A DNA stretch of 64,000 bases from Tyto alba. Lineage: Eukaryota > Chordata > Aves > Strigiformes > Tytonidae. Positions 38,701-48,863 of this stretch are shown one piece after another. Made by a program: the position numbers and the translations under genes. The notes beneath the pieces are model-generated. The model did not search any database, was not told the DNA's origin, and worked only from the letters and a program-made list of their open reading frames with translations. Location: the NCBI RefSeq assembly GCF_018691265.1, contig NW_024881301.1, positions 7,391,752-7,455,751 on the forward strand, read 5' to 3'. Position 1 is the first letter of the stretch. Each line of letters opens with the position of its first letter.

Positions 38701-41700
38701 GTCAGTAAAACCTATAATGTTTTCCTAATGACTGCCGGTTCCATGTAATAGCCTTCAAGCTGTCAGACATACTGGGAATAACTTCAGCTGTTAACCTTAC
38801 CTGGCTGTTTTTGTTGTGGTTTCTTTAAATTTTTTTCTTTTTTTTCCCAGAGCTCACGATTTTTTGGTTGGAAACTCTACTGGATAGTTCTAGAACATGG
38901 AGTCCTTTCCTGGTACCGGAGACAGTAAGTTCTGTGTTTTAAATTTCTGAAAAGTGATATAAATATTTCCCATCTTCACTTTATTAAATCTGTTTTTCTT
39001 TCAAAGAGCTGATGCGGTCAATAATGATCATCGTCAAGGATGCAAGCATCTAACACAAGCTGTCTGCACGGTAGGAAGTGAAATGACTTGTAACTACTGG
39101 GTTTTTTATGTGATGGTGTTCCATACCTAGACAATGAAAACTTCAGCTAGGTTGGTAAACATGCCTTTGTTATAAAAAAGGGAAAAAGCTTGTGCTGTTG
39201 CAAGAAACACTGGTTGTTGTCAAGCAAAGTATTCTTATATGTAAAGTGTCCATAATGTTCCTTCACTTCTTTCCAAAGTCTTGAAGATTTAAACAAACAT
39301 AAGGCTTCTTAAAATCATGCCTCCTCAGTTGTGCAAAACAGCTGTTAGAAGCATGTGATACAGAACAGCAAAGCTCTAATTCCTCTGGTAGCTGTCACTG
39401 GCTACCTGTGACTGATTGTGTAACTTAAGCTGATCTCAGTTGGAGAACTGATCAATTCTGAAGGTGATTTACAAGAATTCATTAAATTTCGTTAGGCTTT
39501 TGGAAGGGGTGAACAGAGGACAGAGGAGAAACAGGCCAGGTGCTGTTTATAATACACAGGAAGATGAAGTGTTTGAGGGGTTATTTCAATACTTTTTCTT
39601 CTATAACTAATCTGTCCTAGTACTATAGATTGGTACCACAAGTTCTATTAAACCACAGTTATATATACTCTTACTGTAGGAAGAGTGACTCTTGCTTTAC
39701 TATATCTACAGATTCCTTAATGTTGGTGATCTCGCACCACTGCTGAGATTTTGTCTGAATCGAGTGGTGCAAATCTATGCAAATGCAATATTTTGACATA
39801 AAGAACTTCTGTATTTTCATTCATGATGTAAAATGCAAGACAGCACACTTCGCAAAACTGTTCTGACCAAGCTTTTTGTAAACTATAGTTGTTTTGCATC
39901 AAAATTGAGGCAAAAACTTCTTAAGAGTAATTCCCTATCTTGCTTAGTCTTACGGGTTTTATTTTCTTATTGATTCATTATTCTAATTTTGTGTTTTCTC
40001 TACACTGTTGTAGGTAAAATCTACAGACAGTTGCTTCTTTTCTGTCAGATGTTTTGATGACACTGTTCATCGTTTCAAGATTCCTAAAAATAGCCTTCCT
40101 TCTCAAACTAGAGAGGTAATAATAACTCTTTATCAAAGACTTTAAAATGTTATAACTTCTGGAATTAATAGTGTGCATACTACTTGCTATGGATGCATTA
40201 GTATTGGGTTCAGTATCTTGATCATCAAGACTTGGTAATGTAAGTGCAGATGTGGAATCTTTTAGCGTGACTATAGACTAAATAGCAAAAATGGACAGAT
40301 TCTCATCCTCTTCAAAATCAGTGCTGCCTTGTTTTCCAGCTCTGTGCCTGGATTATGCCCTGTAGTCTAACTTTTTCTTTAACTTCTCCATGTGGTAAAT
40401 TTCTATTGCAACTTCCTTCTATTGCACTTTCTTTCATAGTTTATTATCCCAAATAAAAGAATGTTTAATGGTACATTCTATTCTTAGCCATTCTCCCAGA
40501 TTACCTAATAAATTATGTTTTCTTAAAAGGTGGGTCTGAAACAAGAGACTAACTTTTTGTTTTAGGGCTGTTTGGAGTGTAGTTAATATTGTACTTCTAT
40601 AGGTGTATTAACTAGAGATGAAGTAGGCGCGGAGGCAACTGGAGTACTGTGTCCACTTCTGGACTCCCCACTATGAGAGAGATGCAAACATACTGAAGAG
40701 AGCCTAACAAAGGGATGGGTAAAAGGACCAGAGTATCTCTAATGCTAGGAAGGACTGAGAGTGCTGGGGGACTGCTCAGCCTGGAGAAAAGAAGGTTCAG
40801 GGGGATTTTGTCAATGGATGTGAATACCTGAAGGGAGGATGCAAAGAGGGATGGAGTCAGTCTCTTTCTTTTCAAGTGGTGCCCACTGACAGGACCAGAG
40901 GTAACGGGCACAAACTGAAACACAGGAGGCTCCCTCTGAATGTAAAAAATGTGAGGTTGACTGAGCACTGGCACAGGTTGCCTAGAGAGGTGGTGTCATC
41001 TCCATCCTTGGAGATACTCAGAAACCATCTGGACATGGTCCTGGAACACCAGCTCTAGCTGGTCCTGCGCGGGCAGAGGGATTTGGACCGGATGACTTCC
41101 AGAGATCCCTGCCAACCTCAGCCACTCTGTGATTTGATGATCAGGAAAAGAATTATGATGGCACTTGAGGTTTTATACACAGTTTGTCTTGCAGAAGAAG
41201 GCAGACTTTGTCACAGGGACCTTGCTGTCTGAACAGAAAACCAAAGATGCAAAATACATTCCCTACAGTCTTTTCTTAATTGATGTGATAATTTTCTTTT
41301 TAATGTGATTTTGGATAGACGAGGCGGGAGGGGTTACATTTGTGCTTAATCAGTTAAGTCTCTGACTACAGAGTATCTCATATTCAGTACGTACTACAAT
41401 TTTTAACATTCTATTTTCTGCTTATTAAGGTGTCTCATTTTACTAATTAATATCTTACTGACAACAATAGAAAAATTTAATTTTTTATTTTACTGTTGCC
41501 TTCCGGGCATGACCTTTGAAATGTGTATTAACTCAGTTTTTTTCTGTTCAGAGTTGGCTGGAAGCAATAGAAGACCACTCTGCATATAGCACTCATTACT
41601 GCACACAGGAACAGCTGAGTAGTGATGATGAGGAAGATGATATAGTATCTGTTACAGACCTACAGGATACACTGAAAGTATGTACTGAGTACTTACTTGG

Positions 41701-44700
41701 CTCATGCATCTAGGCACTTGCAGATTAGTACTGCTTAGTGTTGAAATACTTTAGTGTACTTTTGGCTAACAGTAATGATTCTTTCGTCCCATGGATGCAT
41801 TAATGCTGCTTGTATTTGCATTACTTACTGTCACATAGTCCTGCTCGGACTCTATGCATAAAATGGCATGTTCATCACAACTACAGGGTTGTGGTTTTCA
41901 GTTTTACCAGCACTGCTGCAAGGTATAAAGTTACTTGGTGCTTTCAGCCAGGAGAGGGAGCCTTGTGTACTGTACTTGGTGACACCGAGACTGGAGGATA
42001 AAAAACCTAATGTTCAGTGAGCTTTACCTCTGTAAAACAGACAATGAAATGGCTTAGAAATGATCCTTTAAGACCTCAGGTCACATCAGATGTGTTATAC
42101 ATTGATTGTTCAGACCTTCAATGGAAATGAGTCTTCCTTGACAATTCTAGCATTCAGCCTGTGATTCTTGCTTTTGCCATACATATACTTCTAAAGCCTT
42201 TTGTTTTAAGGAAAAGTTGACACTGCAATACAAAAATCTTCATGTGACTGAACTCCAAGTGGCTTGCACCATACCTTTTGGTACAAGAACTCAAAGTAGC
42301 TCATGGCAGAACAGAGATGGAAAGATAACTGGTGCTGGCAGTTCCCAGCAGCCTACAGAAGAAGATGGTATTATCTAATAGATAACTATCTCAAAGTTCA
42401 AATGCAGGCTTGGAATATGATCTTGGGGTGGGTCCCTGCACGTTGCTGTACTTGCCATACATCAGTTAACCTGTGCATTTGCTTATTTTGTCCTTAGGTT
42501 TGTCAAAGAACAAAAAATGGCTCGCTCTGGATTTTCAGACTTTAATAAAAAAGGGGGAGAAATGCAAAAGCTGTACATACAATGTAGCTTTAGGGTTTGG
42601 TTTGCTATGCTAATTTAAACAAAAGCTGGTCAGCAATATAATGTGAGTAAATCTTCTGTTTGCTTGTGTGATTTTGAAGGTACTTCAAGTAATTTCTTTT
42701 AATGTATCACTCTGTCACTGGGAATCTTTGTTAAGATGTAATGCTCTCTAAATTTAAAATTTTCAGTACAGTTAACAGAATAAATATACCCTTTCCTTAG
42801 AACAAGGCACTTCTGAACTAGCTATCCTTGCTGTCTTTCAGAAAGCCCAAGCATGCCAGCAAAGACTCAGTAAAGAGATTTCAGACTTTCTTGCAATGGT
42901 TAAATCTTTGGATGCTACAAAAGGTAAAATTTGTTTTTCTAAAATGCAGTTTGTTACCAGGCAACCAATTTTTTCTTTTAAGCAGCACATGCTTTAATTT
43001 CACCAAAATTAAATTTTCAGGAGCTTGAAAATATAGGACTGTTCCTCATTGAAACAGATTCAAATAAAGTAGCATTATACTAATCACTAAGAACTAAGAT
43101 TTGAAGAAACAACTAAGTATGTTGGTTGAAAAAAATGTTATTAGTGGCAGTAAATGTAGTGAAAGTGCCTTTAGATATAGCGCTTACTGAGTAGTATTTT
43201 ATGAAAATAACATAGAGGTTTACTTTCAATGTTTTAAAAAAAATCTGTAGTTGATAGCTTATGACAGAACATGTCTCCCAACAGGTACAAAGAACTACCT
43301 GTTTTACTCTAGCTTTCCCCTCAAAAAACTTGTCTTGTAGAGAGTAGAAACACTATGAAAGCTGGGGCGTGATAAACAGGATGTGAAATCATGAGCTATA
43401 CAGGGAACTGAAGACACAGTGTGATGGAATATATTCCACAGACTTCTGCCTTGAGTTCTATGCCAGATTTGAATTTCTCAAGCTTCATTTTAAATAATAA
43501 CTCTTAACACATACCTGGATTTTTGCAGCGTAACTGCCAAAAAAATAGCACAGGCATCAGGCTGTTAGTGATTAGAACTTGTTTCATTTAATGCATTGAA
43601 CATGTACAGAAGTTGCTCACATATTAAACACACAAAGGAGTTCTGTAAGAACATCTAACACTTGCTCCTTTGAACCTGAGTCCTAGTTACATATTGTGAC
43701 TAAAATTTATGAAGCTCGGACTAGAGAGCAAGTTGTTTATCAATACAAATCTATAGTCTGTAATAGAATAGCAGTTTTGGAGGAAAAGAGTTCTTTCTCT
43801 TCCATCCCTGTGCCTTCCCAAAAGGGGTCTGAAATAACAGCTTTTTCTCCATATGCTACTAAGGTGAGTTAATCTATCTTGCACTAACTGAATTTTTACC
43901 AAATTTTTATTTCACAAAGAAAAGTAAGCTTTCATAATACATATGAGTGTTTTATTGGGAAGCCTTTGTAACTAATAATACAATAAAACTGAAGTCTTCA
44001 CAAAAAGCAGCTTGAAAATTAGTATGAGGTAGGTAAGTTTCCTTCGGTAGATACAGGGATGGCTTCTCTGACCCCATGTTGCTGACCTGAAGAACCAGTG
44101 AGGGCATTCACTTTTTAAAAAAATACACAACTTGAGTAACCAGAACCCATAGTAAAGCGAAAACAGATACTATGTCTTTCGTAGAAACTGCTAATATTGG
44201 CCAATAGCAGTAGGAAGTTCCTATTTTCCTCCCAATGAACGTTTGTAACTCAATGGGTCAGTGAACTGTTTTCGGATTCATGTGTAACCTCTGCAGGTCT
44301 CAACAGAAAGCTGCTTCAGCTCTGCCTGTTCTCACATTGGGTTGACATGGTATCTTTAAAGTATTTGAGACCTCTGGCTCCAGAAGAATGCATATTTCTG
44401 AGTTAAAAGTCCCTCCACGTGGAACTTCTAAAAGCTTTTGAGTAATATAAGAATGGCTCTACCTTGCGATCTGATGTTTAAAATTCTTTCCCTAACGGTC
44501 TCAACATGCTATTCTAAATCCAGGTATCTTTGAGATTTATGCATCTTAATATATTACAAATAAAGGTGTCTCCTGATCCTGCACTCAGTGTGCTGCCCCT
44601 CCTTCTAGACGCACTAGCTGTTCTTGATAGCTGCTGTAAGTAGAGATTCCTAATTCCAGTTGGTAGTGAGCTTTCGTATCAAAGACAGCAATTAGCATGT

Positions 44701-45778
44701 AGATATGTGCTGTATCTTGTCTTCCACAAGCAGTACAAGTTGTAAAATAAATTCAAGAACTGTCACTCCCAGACCTCTTAATCTTTATTGGTGTGACATC
44801 AGCTTGAAGCAGCTGTGTTACTAAATGGTGTCAAGTGATCCTGGAGTCTGCAGCCACTAACTGAATGCTTATTTTAATTGCAGTAAGTATGCTTCCTGAG
44901 AGAATGGCTTGCTTGACTTCTGAGGAATTGCTGCACATCACAAAAATTAAAAAATGAACTCATATATTAAGTGATTTCTACCAGATGATAGGGTTATCAT
45001 GGTTTCCTGCTGCTTCTAGATATGTAGCCCCTTCTATAAATGGTCACAGAACTCAGGATGTGAGGTGGCGTTGCTCCGCAAGCTGTACAACTTATCCAGA
45101 AGATGAGTCCATTAAAATAAGATCTCCTTCCCCTTTTATTGATCAGTGTCCTTGTAACTCCCTGTCTGTTTTCTCAAACCTAAATCTCCAGCTGCACTGT
45201 GGTAAGCTTTTTCTCTTCTGTATAATACCATGGCAGAAGGCAAAAAAAAGCTACATGTCTCACTTTAACTTATGTTAAACCAGTGCAGCATCTTTTGTAT
45301 CTGAATTCTGTCACCTGGCAACTCTGAGGCTTTTAAATGTAGAAAGTGGTTAAAAGGAGATTGTTGCTAGTCACTTTTCTGATGTCTTGCTGCCATAGCT
45401 TACTACCTCTGCTTTCTAAGCCATGCTGAAAGAGAAACTTGATCCATTCATGTGCCATTTATACCAGTACTAGGGAAAGGATGCAAAAGAAAGAACTTAG
45501 GTTCCCTCAGTGCTACTTTTGCTTGCCCTTTCCTCACACACATCTACAGGAAGGCTGGTGCACTGCAAGAATATGAATGTTATGTCTGTGTTACTTAGAG
45601 GTAAAATCAATTAAAAGAATCAGATAGTTTACAAAGTCCCCCCTAATGCTACTAATCTTTTGTGCTTTCAGGAGTATCTTCTCCTCTCCTGCAAAAAGTT
45701 GATGTGGTCTCTGAAGTATCTCAGGAAACATGTGAGGCCTTGGCTGACTGCCTTAACCTATTCACAAAGCACGAAGGG
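23666..45778 (+). CDS. OSBPL1A: OSBPL1A (ORP1L), coding exons 2-15; C-terminal half off the right edge
   Basis: ORP1L is a sterol-sensing lipid transfer protein of late endosomes. It binds Rab7 through its ankyrin region and contacts ER VAP proteins through an FFAT motif (family knowledge). Fourteen exons sum to 1293 nt (431 codons), all in phase with GT-AG introns. The start MSTEAEQQLLHDARNGNAEE closely resembles the human start. Ankyrin repeats lie at residues about 47-76 (GWTPLHLACYFGH), 80-109 (GDTPLHRAAYTGR) and 176-205 (GNTPLHCAAYRAH). The PH domain spans about 237-336, from RRYEGLLWK and FFGWKLYWIVLEHGVLSWYR to the closing helix SWLEAIEDHSAY. An acidic segment, SSDDEEDD, follows, then the start of a coiled coil. 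Human ORP1L is 950 residues, so FFAT and the ORD sterol domain lie beyond 64 kb. Nothing looks broken. Confidence 0.96.
23787..28372 (+). other. OSBPL1A: OSBPL1A intron 2
   Basis: A 4.6-kb intron. A poly-A run lies near 24522-24534. No exon or recognisable transposon was found, and open frames here are short and unsupported. Confidence 0.7.
28373..28458 (+). CDS. OSBPL1A: OSBPL1A exon 3 (ankyrin 1)
   Basis: 86 nt. The acceptor is TGTCTTTTAG and the donor is GAAG/GTATGT. It encodes RSKSNMGWTPLHLACYFGHA then VVVEGLLK (residues 42-69). Confidence 0.96.
28459..30624 (+). other. OSBPL1A: OSBPL1A intron 3
   Basis: A 2.2-kb intron with an A/C low-complexity tract at about 30255-30330. Otherwise featureless. 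Confidence 0.75.
30625..30699 (+). CDS. OSBPL1A: OSBPL1A exon 4 (ankyrin 1-2)
   Basis: 75 nt, phase 0 at both ends. The acceptor is CTGTTTAG and the donor is GTAAG/GTAAAG. It encodes AGADVNVLNDMGDTPLHRAA then YTGRK (residues 70-94). Confidence 0.96.
30700..31834 (+). other. OSBPL1A: OSBPL1A intron 4
   Basis: 1.1 kb of AT-rich intron in which nothing was recognised. Confidence 0.75.
31835..31946 (+). CDS. OSBPL1A: OSBPL1A exon 5 (ankyrin 2 end)
   Basis: 112 nt. The acceptor is TTTTCCAG and the donor is GAAG/GTAATT. It encodes EVVMLLLQHNADTSIVNGSG then ETAKEVTHDKDIRNMLE (residues 95-131). Confidence 0.96.
31947..33046 (+). other. OSBPL1A: OSBPL1A intron 5
   Basis: A 1.1-kb intron with an A-rich tract at about 32382-32410. 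No exon was found in the 144-codon plus-strand frame here, which lacks homology. Confidence 0.7.
33047..33132 (+). CDS. OSBPL1A: OSBPL1A exon 6
   Basis: 86 nt. The acceptor is TTTAAATAG and the donor is CTTG/GTAAGA. It encodes VERTQERKLEEELLGAAREG then ETGKLTAL, the charged helix before ankyrin repeat 3. Confidence 0.95.
33683..33800 (-). mobile_element. CR1 LINE 3' fragment
   Basis: The plus strand reads CTCTGGAGATGGTCTAGTCC, then GAGCAGGTTGCCCAGGACC and a GGGTTTTGAA block. This is the complement of the avian CR1 3' end, so the element points left. Confidence 0.85.
35921..35975 (-). mobile_element. CR1 LINE 3' tip
   Basis: ATAGAATGGTTTGGGTTGGA followed by AGGGGTCTTTAAAGATCTGATCC-type sequence is the classic reversed CR1 terminus with the ATTCTAT tail remnant. 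Confidence 0.8.
36726..36870 (+). CDS. OSBPL1A: OSBPL1A exon 7 (ankyrin 3)
   Basis: 145 nt. The acceptor is TTTTTCCAG and the donor is AATG/GTGAGT. It encodes LNKPKPPDINCTDQMGNTPL, HCAAYRAHKHCALKLLKNGA and DPKIRNKN (residues 161-208). Confidence 0.97.
36871..37612 (+). other. OSBPL1A: OSBPL1A intron 7
   Basis: A 742-nt AT-rich intron. The exon 7 frame stays open for about 160 nt into it, which is not unusual. Confidence 0.8.
37613..37680 (+). CDS. OSBPL1A: OSBPL1A exon 8
   Basis: 68 nt. The acceptor is GCTAAACAG and the donor is AAAG/GTAGGA. It encodes (D)QTPLDLAQGAEMKLILGGK then TGK. The end is about two residues longer than my recollection of human ORP1L. An upstream donor after 37666 would shift the frame. 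Confidence 0.93.
37761..37805 (+). CDS. OSBPL1A: OSBPL1A exon 9 (45-nt small exon, PH start)
   Basis: The acceptor is TCTATGCAG and the donor is GGAAG/GTGTGT. It encodes VINKPLRRYEGLLWK, the first strand of the PH domain, phase 0 at both ends. It is separated from exon 8 by an 80-nt intron. Confidence 0.94.
37806..38850 (+). other. OSBPL1A: OSBPL1A intron 9
   Basis: A 1.0-kb AT-rich intron in which nothing was recognised. Confidence 0.8.
38851..38924 (+). CDS. OSBPL1A: OSBPL1A exon 10 (PH domain)
   Basis: 74 nt. The acceptor is TTTTTCCCAG and the donor is GACA/GTAAGT. It encodes SSRFFGWKLYWIVLEHGVLS then WYRR, strands 2-3 of the PH fold. Confidence 0.97.
39007..39070 (+). CDS. OSBPL1A: OSBPL1A exon 11 (PH domain)
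   Basis: 64 nt. The acceptor is CTTTCAAAG and the donor is CACG/GTAGGA. It encodes ADAVNNDHRQGCKHLTQAVC then T. It follows an 82-nt intron, one of two very short introns in the PH-coding part. Confidence 0.96.
39071..40013 (+). other. OSBPL1A: OSBPL1A intron 11
   Basis: A 943-nt AT-rich intron with no feature recognised. Confidence 0.8.
40014..40115 (+). CDS. OSBPL1A: OSBPL1A exon 12 (PH domain)
   Basis: 102 nt, phase 0 at both ends. The acceptor is CTGTTGTAG and the donor is GAGAG/GTAATA. It encodes VKSTDSCFFSVRCFDDTVHR then FKIPKNSLPSQTRE. Confidence 0.96.
40116..41551 (+). other. OSBPL1A: OSBPL1A intron 12, containing a CR1 copy
   Basis: A 1.4-kb intron. More than a third of it is a plus-oriented CR1 fragment (about 40620-41142). 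Confidence 0.8.
40620..41142 (+). mobile_element. CR1 LINE 3' fragment, about 0.5 kb
   Basis: Shows the CR1 blocks in order: GGAGTACTGTGTCCACTTCT, GACTGCTCAGCCTGGAGAAA, CAGGACCAGAGGTAACGGGC, CTGGCACAGGTTGCCTAGAG, CTGGTCCTGCGCGGGCAGAG and a terminal CTCTGTGATTTGATGAT. It is 5' truncated, with no intact reverse transcriptase, and lies in the same direction as the host gene. Confidence 0.93.
41552..41677 (+). CDS. OSBPL1A: OSBPL1A exon 13 (PH C-terminal helix)
   Basis: 126 nt, phase 0 at both ends. The acceptor is TCTGTTCAG and the donor is GAAA/GTATGT. It encodes SWLEAIEDHSAYSTHYCTQE then QLSSDDEEDDIVSVTDLQDT and LK. Trp328 is the conserved PH helix tryptophan. Confidence 0.97.
41678..42841 (+). 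other. OSBPL1A: OSBPL1A intron 13
   Basis: A 1.2-kb AT-rich intron in which nothing was recognised. Confidence 0.8.
42842..42923 (+). CDS. OSBPL1A: OSBPL1A exon 14
   Basis: 82 nt. The acceptor is GTCTTTCAG and the donor is AAAG/GTAAAA. It encodes KAQACQQRLSKEISDFLAMV then KSLDATK, a coiled-coil-prone helix after the PH domain. Confidence 0.94.
42924..45671 (+). other. OSBPL1A: OSBPL1A intron 14
   Basis: A 2.7-kb intron with one splice-flanked 182-nt segment (45020-45201) that would carry a stop in frame (see findings). Otherwise AT-rich and without recognised repeats. Confidence 0.75.
45672..45778 (+). CDS. OSBPL1A: OSBPL1A exon 15 (last exon recognised in the window)
   Basis: 107 nt, ending in phase 0. 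The acceptor is GCTTTCAG and the donor is AGGG/GTATGT. It encodes VSSPLLQKVDVVSEVSQETC then EALADCLNLFTKHEG (residues 397-431). The next conserved exon, which should begin VRNFKLEQ-like, was not found before 64,000. Confidence 0.96.
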
Positions 45779-48130
45779 GTATGTATTGGGCTGCATGGGT
45801 CTATAAAGGGTCGGGTAGATGAGTATGTTTTACTAGTTCCCTGCTTGCCTGTTACAAAAATAAACACGCAAACCCATAAAACCTCATATTGTAGGTAAGC
45901 TGTCCTTTTGCATGCTGAAGGTGATGAAAACTCCTGCTTCTAGAGTAGCTAAGTTCCTCTACAAAAGGGTATCTTAGTATTTGAGTGTTCAGAAGAGACA
46001 TGGATTTTGCTTAAGAACCACTGATTGTAATGTTCAAACTGAATGGTTGAATTCAATTAAAGCAGTTGCTTTGCTGATTTGAAGGTTAAAATATTGAGAA
46101 AATTCATCTTTTTTTTTTTTTTTTTTTTTTTGTACTGGCTAACTGAAGTGCTGAACAATACTGCTTCTGAATTTATTTTTCAGACCATGTGCTTAGTGGG
46201 TGTGCGAATGCTATCTATTGAACTTGTGGCTTTCCCAGTGACAAATATCTCTTATGGTGTTAAACATAATGTAGATGCTTCAATTTGGGAATATATGTCA
46301 AACTTGTTCGTTAATTCCTGGGGTAGGAGATGTGGTATTTTTCTTCACTCTCGAAGATGCCCTAGCACCATGGAATAAACTTGTCTTCCTGTATTGTGGT
46401 AACAGGAATCCCTCAGTTAGGCTCTTGTCATCAGTAAGCTGTGTTTCAAAATGAGGTTTGTGTTGGTGCTGTTAGTCTTTCAGTTATCTGTGAGCTGCAA
46501 ACACTGGCTCCATTGTCTAGGTTTGGTTTAAGATTTTTTTTTTTCATTCCTTCCCAAGCCTTCTTGTCTCTAGTCATGAGTCTTCTAGACTTACTTGAGT
46601 CAAGCTCTATCAGAGTGGAACAAGCATTGCTTTTTTACATTGAGTTGTTTCTTAATCTAATATTAAAGTTGCCAGTTCCATTTGTGGGTGAGGGGGAAAT
46701 TGTTACAACAGTGGGTGTGTAGTGTTAGTTAGTATTCCTTAATTGTGTTGGCATCTTGCTTCAAGCAAGACTGAAATAGCTTTCCAGAGTGGAATATGGC
46801 AAAACATATGGTGAAATTGTAATTTCACCTTACTTGAACTTGAACAGTCTTAGTAGGTGTTATAGAGGCTCTATTTTAATCTGGAAGCACATACATTTGG
46901 GTGCAGAGGGATAGGCTGAGGTGTGAACTTGAATTTCCATCATAGCTAGTGAAATCAGTCGGTCATGACAGAGAGATGTGGTCCTGGAGAGTTTTGAGTC
47001 TTGATATTTTTAAACTTCAAACTACTGCAATTCCAGAATATAATTCAGGCTTTTAAAGATGCCATAAACTCGTAAGGGAAATTACAGCAACAATCTCTTC
47101 CTAAGACTTGAACCATTCCAGAAAGTTATGTTCCTTGATCATTGTTCTTAAACCTACAACATTTGGCTTTGTTGCCTTCTGTAAGACAGGGCCCCATTCA
47201 GTGTTAATTTCTAGACTCAAGCTCTGCTGGCATTACAAAAGAAATTTATTGGGTTCTGCATTAGGAAGTGATAGGGCCCCAGTTTTATGCTTTTGTATCC
47301 CTTCCAAGTGTGTTCAATAGTAAAGCTTAACTCTGAAGTATCAAACTAATATAAAACTTCTTGTCTAAGTACCCTTAAAAAAAAGATTTTTTTTTTTTTT
47401 TTTTTTTTAGTATTTGTTTCTCTTCTGATCCTGATCTCAGTAATGAAGTTAAGGCTTAAGTGTTGTAAATGTTTGGGAGCAACTTCACGAATGCTCAGCT
47501 TTGATGGCAATTGGCTGCTGTTAACTTAAAACTGCCAAACTACCTTCAGGAAGGATAATTCTACCAAAAAAAAAAAAAAAAAAGTTTTAAAGGGTTCTTT
47601 CCTGCCTGCCCTGTTGTCTCCAGGCCTCTTTTGTTGTCAGCTGGGCTGTTTGACTGCAGTTTGTCTTATGGAGACTCCCTTGGAGAGGAATGAATTGTTC
47701 CACAATACCTTTCAGCTGCGTTGTGCATGCCCCCTGAAATCTGTTTCTCTAGGCAGGAACATTTTCTCAAGCTTGGCGCCTTTCTATCATGCCTCTTTAA
47801 GGAGAATTCTTTTCCCTCTAACTTAAATTGTCGGCATACCAGAGGCTACTGCTTGACTAATGAGGAGAGACTGCTAACTTCAGTAAGGATAACCACAGTA
47901 GCACTTTTTTTTTTTTTCCCTTTTAGAGAAGACTCTTTGTTTCGGTATTGCCCATCCCTGTGCTATGTAAATCGTAGCATAATTGTGCCGTATGCAAATG
48001 AAACTGCTAATACAGCCCTAAAGGGGAAAAAAAAAAAAAACCAAACAAAAAACAAACAAAAAAAAAAACCCAAACAAACAAAAAAACCCCAAACAACAAC
48101 AAAAGGTTGGGCTCTCTTCCACTGGCGTTA
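45779..48130 (+). other. OSBPL1A: OSBPL1A intron 15, part before the internal CpG island
   Basis: 2.35 kb. It contains poly-T runs at 46109-46131 and about 47387-47409, and an A/C tract at 48024-48104. One open, splice-flanked 139-nt segment lies at 46184-46322 (see findings). An octamer ATGCAAAT is at 47992-47999. Confidence 0.7.
48024..48104 (+). repeat. A-rich tract with CC/CCC interruptions
   Basis: 81 bases of A with interspersed C and CCC, directly abutting the internal CpG island. Confidence 0.9.
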
Positions 48131-48347
48131 GAAGTGCTGCAGGAGCGCGGTGCCCACACGCTCCGTCTGTCCGCTGCTCCCCCCGCGCCGGTGCTGCCGT
48201 GCGGGGCTGGGCGCGCCCCGGTTCCGGCGGGGGGGGGGGGGGGGGGGAGCCGCCGCCCGGTGCCGGGGAAGGCGTGACCTCACCCCTCCGCACGGCGGGA
48301 GCTGCTGTGACGCCATAGAGGGGAAGCGGGGCGGGGGGGGGAAGCGT

Positions 48348-48357
48348 CTAAAAATAA
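48348..48357 (+). promoter_or_regulatory. OSBPL1A: MEF2 consensus site CTAAAAATAA
   Basis: Exact match to YTAWWWWTAR, an AT-rich island in otherwise nearly pure GC sequence, about 500 bp before the candidate first-exon donor. Confidence 0.6.
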
Positions 48358-48499
48358 CCCACTGCGGCGGGCTCCGCGCGGGAGGGGCTCTGGGACCCGC
48401 GTACCGCGCGGCTCCGGCGGGAGGGTCCCCGCTCTGTCAGCGGCGGGCAGGCGCCGCTGTCCCCGTCCCGGCGGCGGGGCGGGAGCGCTCGGCCCGTCA

Positions 48500-48863
48500 G
48501 GCCATTTTTAGCCGGGCCGGGAGCCGGCTGCCGCCCCGCTCTCTCGGCTTGGTTCCCTCCGTGTCCCCCCCCGCCTCCATCCCCGTCTCTCTCCTTCCCT
48601 CCGCCGCCGCGCTCGGCGGGACCCGCTGGCCCTGGCGGTGCGCGCCGCCGGGGCGCGGAGCAGCGCGCGGGCTGCGCGGGGCGGGCGCGAGCCCCCGGGG
48701 CCGCGCCCCGGCGGGGCGGCCGCCCGCGCCCGCGGAGGGGCCGCCCGCGCCCGCTGCGCGGCCCGGCCGCCGCCGCTGCTGCCGCCGCCGCCCGGGGGGG
48801 CGGCTCTTCCCGCCCGGCGGGGCGAGGTCTGGGAGCGGCCGCCCGCCCGCCAGCGGCTCCGCG
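48500..48863 (+). other. OSBPL1A: Candidate non-coding first exon of ORP1S, 3' end at 48863
   Basis: The donor GCG/GTACGT fixes a plausible 3' end. The 5' boundary given is arbitrary, since no TATA or other start signal was seen. Known ORP1S protein starts in a later exon, so this would be 5' UTR. Confidence 0.4.
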
